Assembly (NCBI GenBank): GCA_003222555.1
Contig: QHWL01000219.1
Coordinates: forward strand, 1 to 7,077
Direction: 5' to 3'
Source: Acidobacteriota bacterium
Lineage (GTDB): Bacteria > Acidobacteriota > Vicinamibacteria > Vicinamibacterales > CAVVIG01
Length of the DNA: 7,077 bases
This document shows positions 7,077-7,077 of the stretch, piece by piece (within the stretch, counting starts at the first letter, position 1; every line of letters begins with the position of its first letter). The notes beneath the pieces are model-generated. The model saw only the letters and a program-made list of their open reading frames with translations. It had not been told where the DNA came from and did not search any database. The position numbers and the translations under genes were made by a program.

Positions 7077-7077
7077 G

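Overview
This GC-rich bacterial window resembles an Acidobacteriota genome, plausibly the Vicinamibacteria group. That placement is an inference. It rests on the style of the PilX/PilY1-like genes, the secreted coiled-coil protein ending in GVPAGWLR, and the abundant intergenic repeats. No rRNA or other marker is present to prove it. Six protein genes are supported. One (aroB) is on the + strand and five are on the - strand.

Layout from left to right. Bases 1-310 are a non-coding mosaic of short GC-rich repeats. Bases 393-465 hold an imperfect inverted repeat just ahead of aroB (487-1572, 3-dehydroquinate synthase). aroB converges on a sigma-54-dependent response regulator (3277-1859, - strand). 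The 286 bp between them are almost filled by three tandem copies of an 82-bp unit. A 29-bp piece of that repeat is also found, identically, at 153-181, so aroB is bracketed by the same repeat family.

The regulator gene overlaps by 4 bp (GTGA) the end of a gene for a secreted coiled-coil protein (3825-3274), and the two look like one operon. Upstream of it lie nested DNA dyads, then a PilX-like minor pilin gene (4768-3980). A 471-bp gene-free stretch follows, with a candidate sigma-54 promoter facing pilX. Next come a zinc-ribbon/transmembrane/TPR protein gene (6163-5240) and the 3' end of a PilY1-like gene (6255 to the window edge). A second copy of the inverted-repeat family lies between the last two.

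How it fits together: PilY1 and PilX are tip and priming components of type IV pili, and the TPR protein may be an accessory membrane factor. The orphan NtrC-family regulator could control a sigma-54 promoter such as the candidate ahead of pilX. This regulatory link is inference. aroB is a housekeeping shikimate-pathway gene with no evident link to the rest. I see no clear new defence or mobile system. The least explained signals are the repeat families around aroB and a C-terminal motif (LSWRE[VI]R) shared by the PilY1-like and PilX-like proteins.
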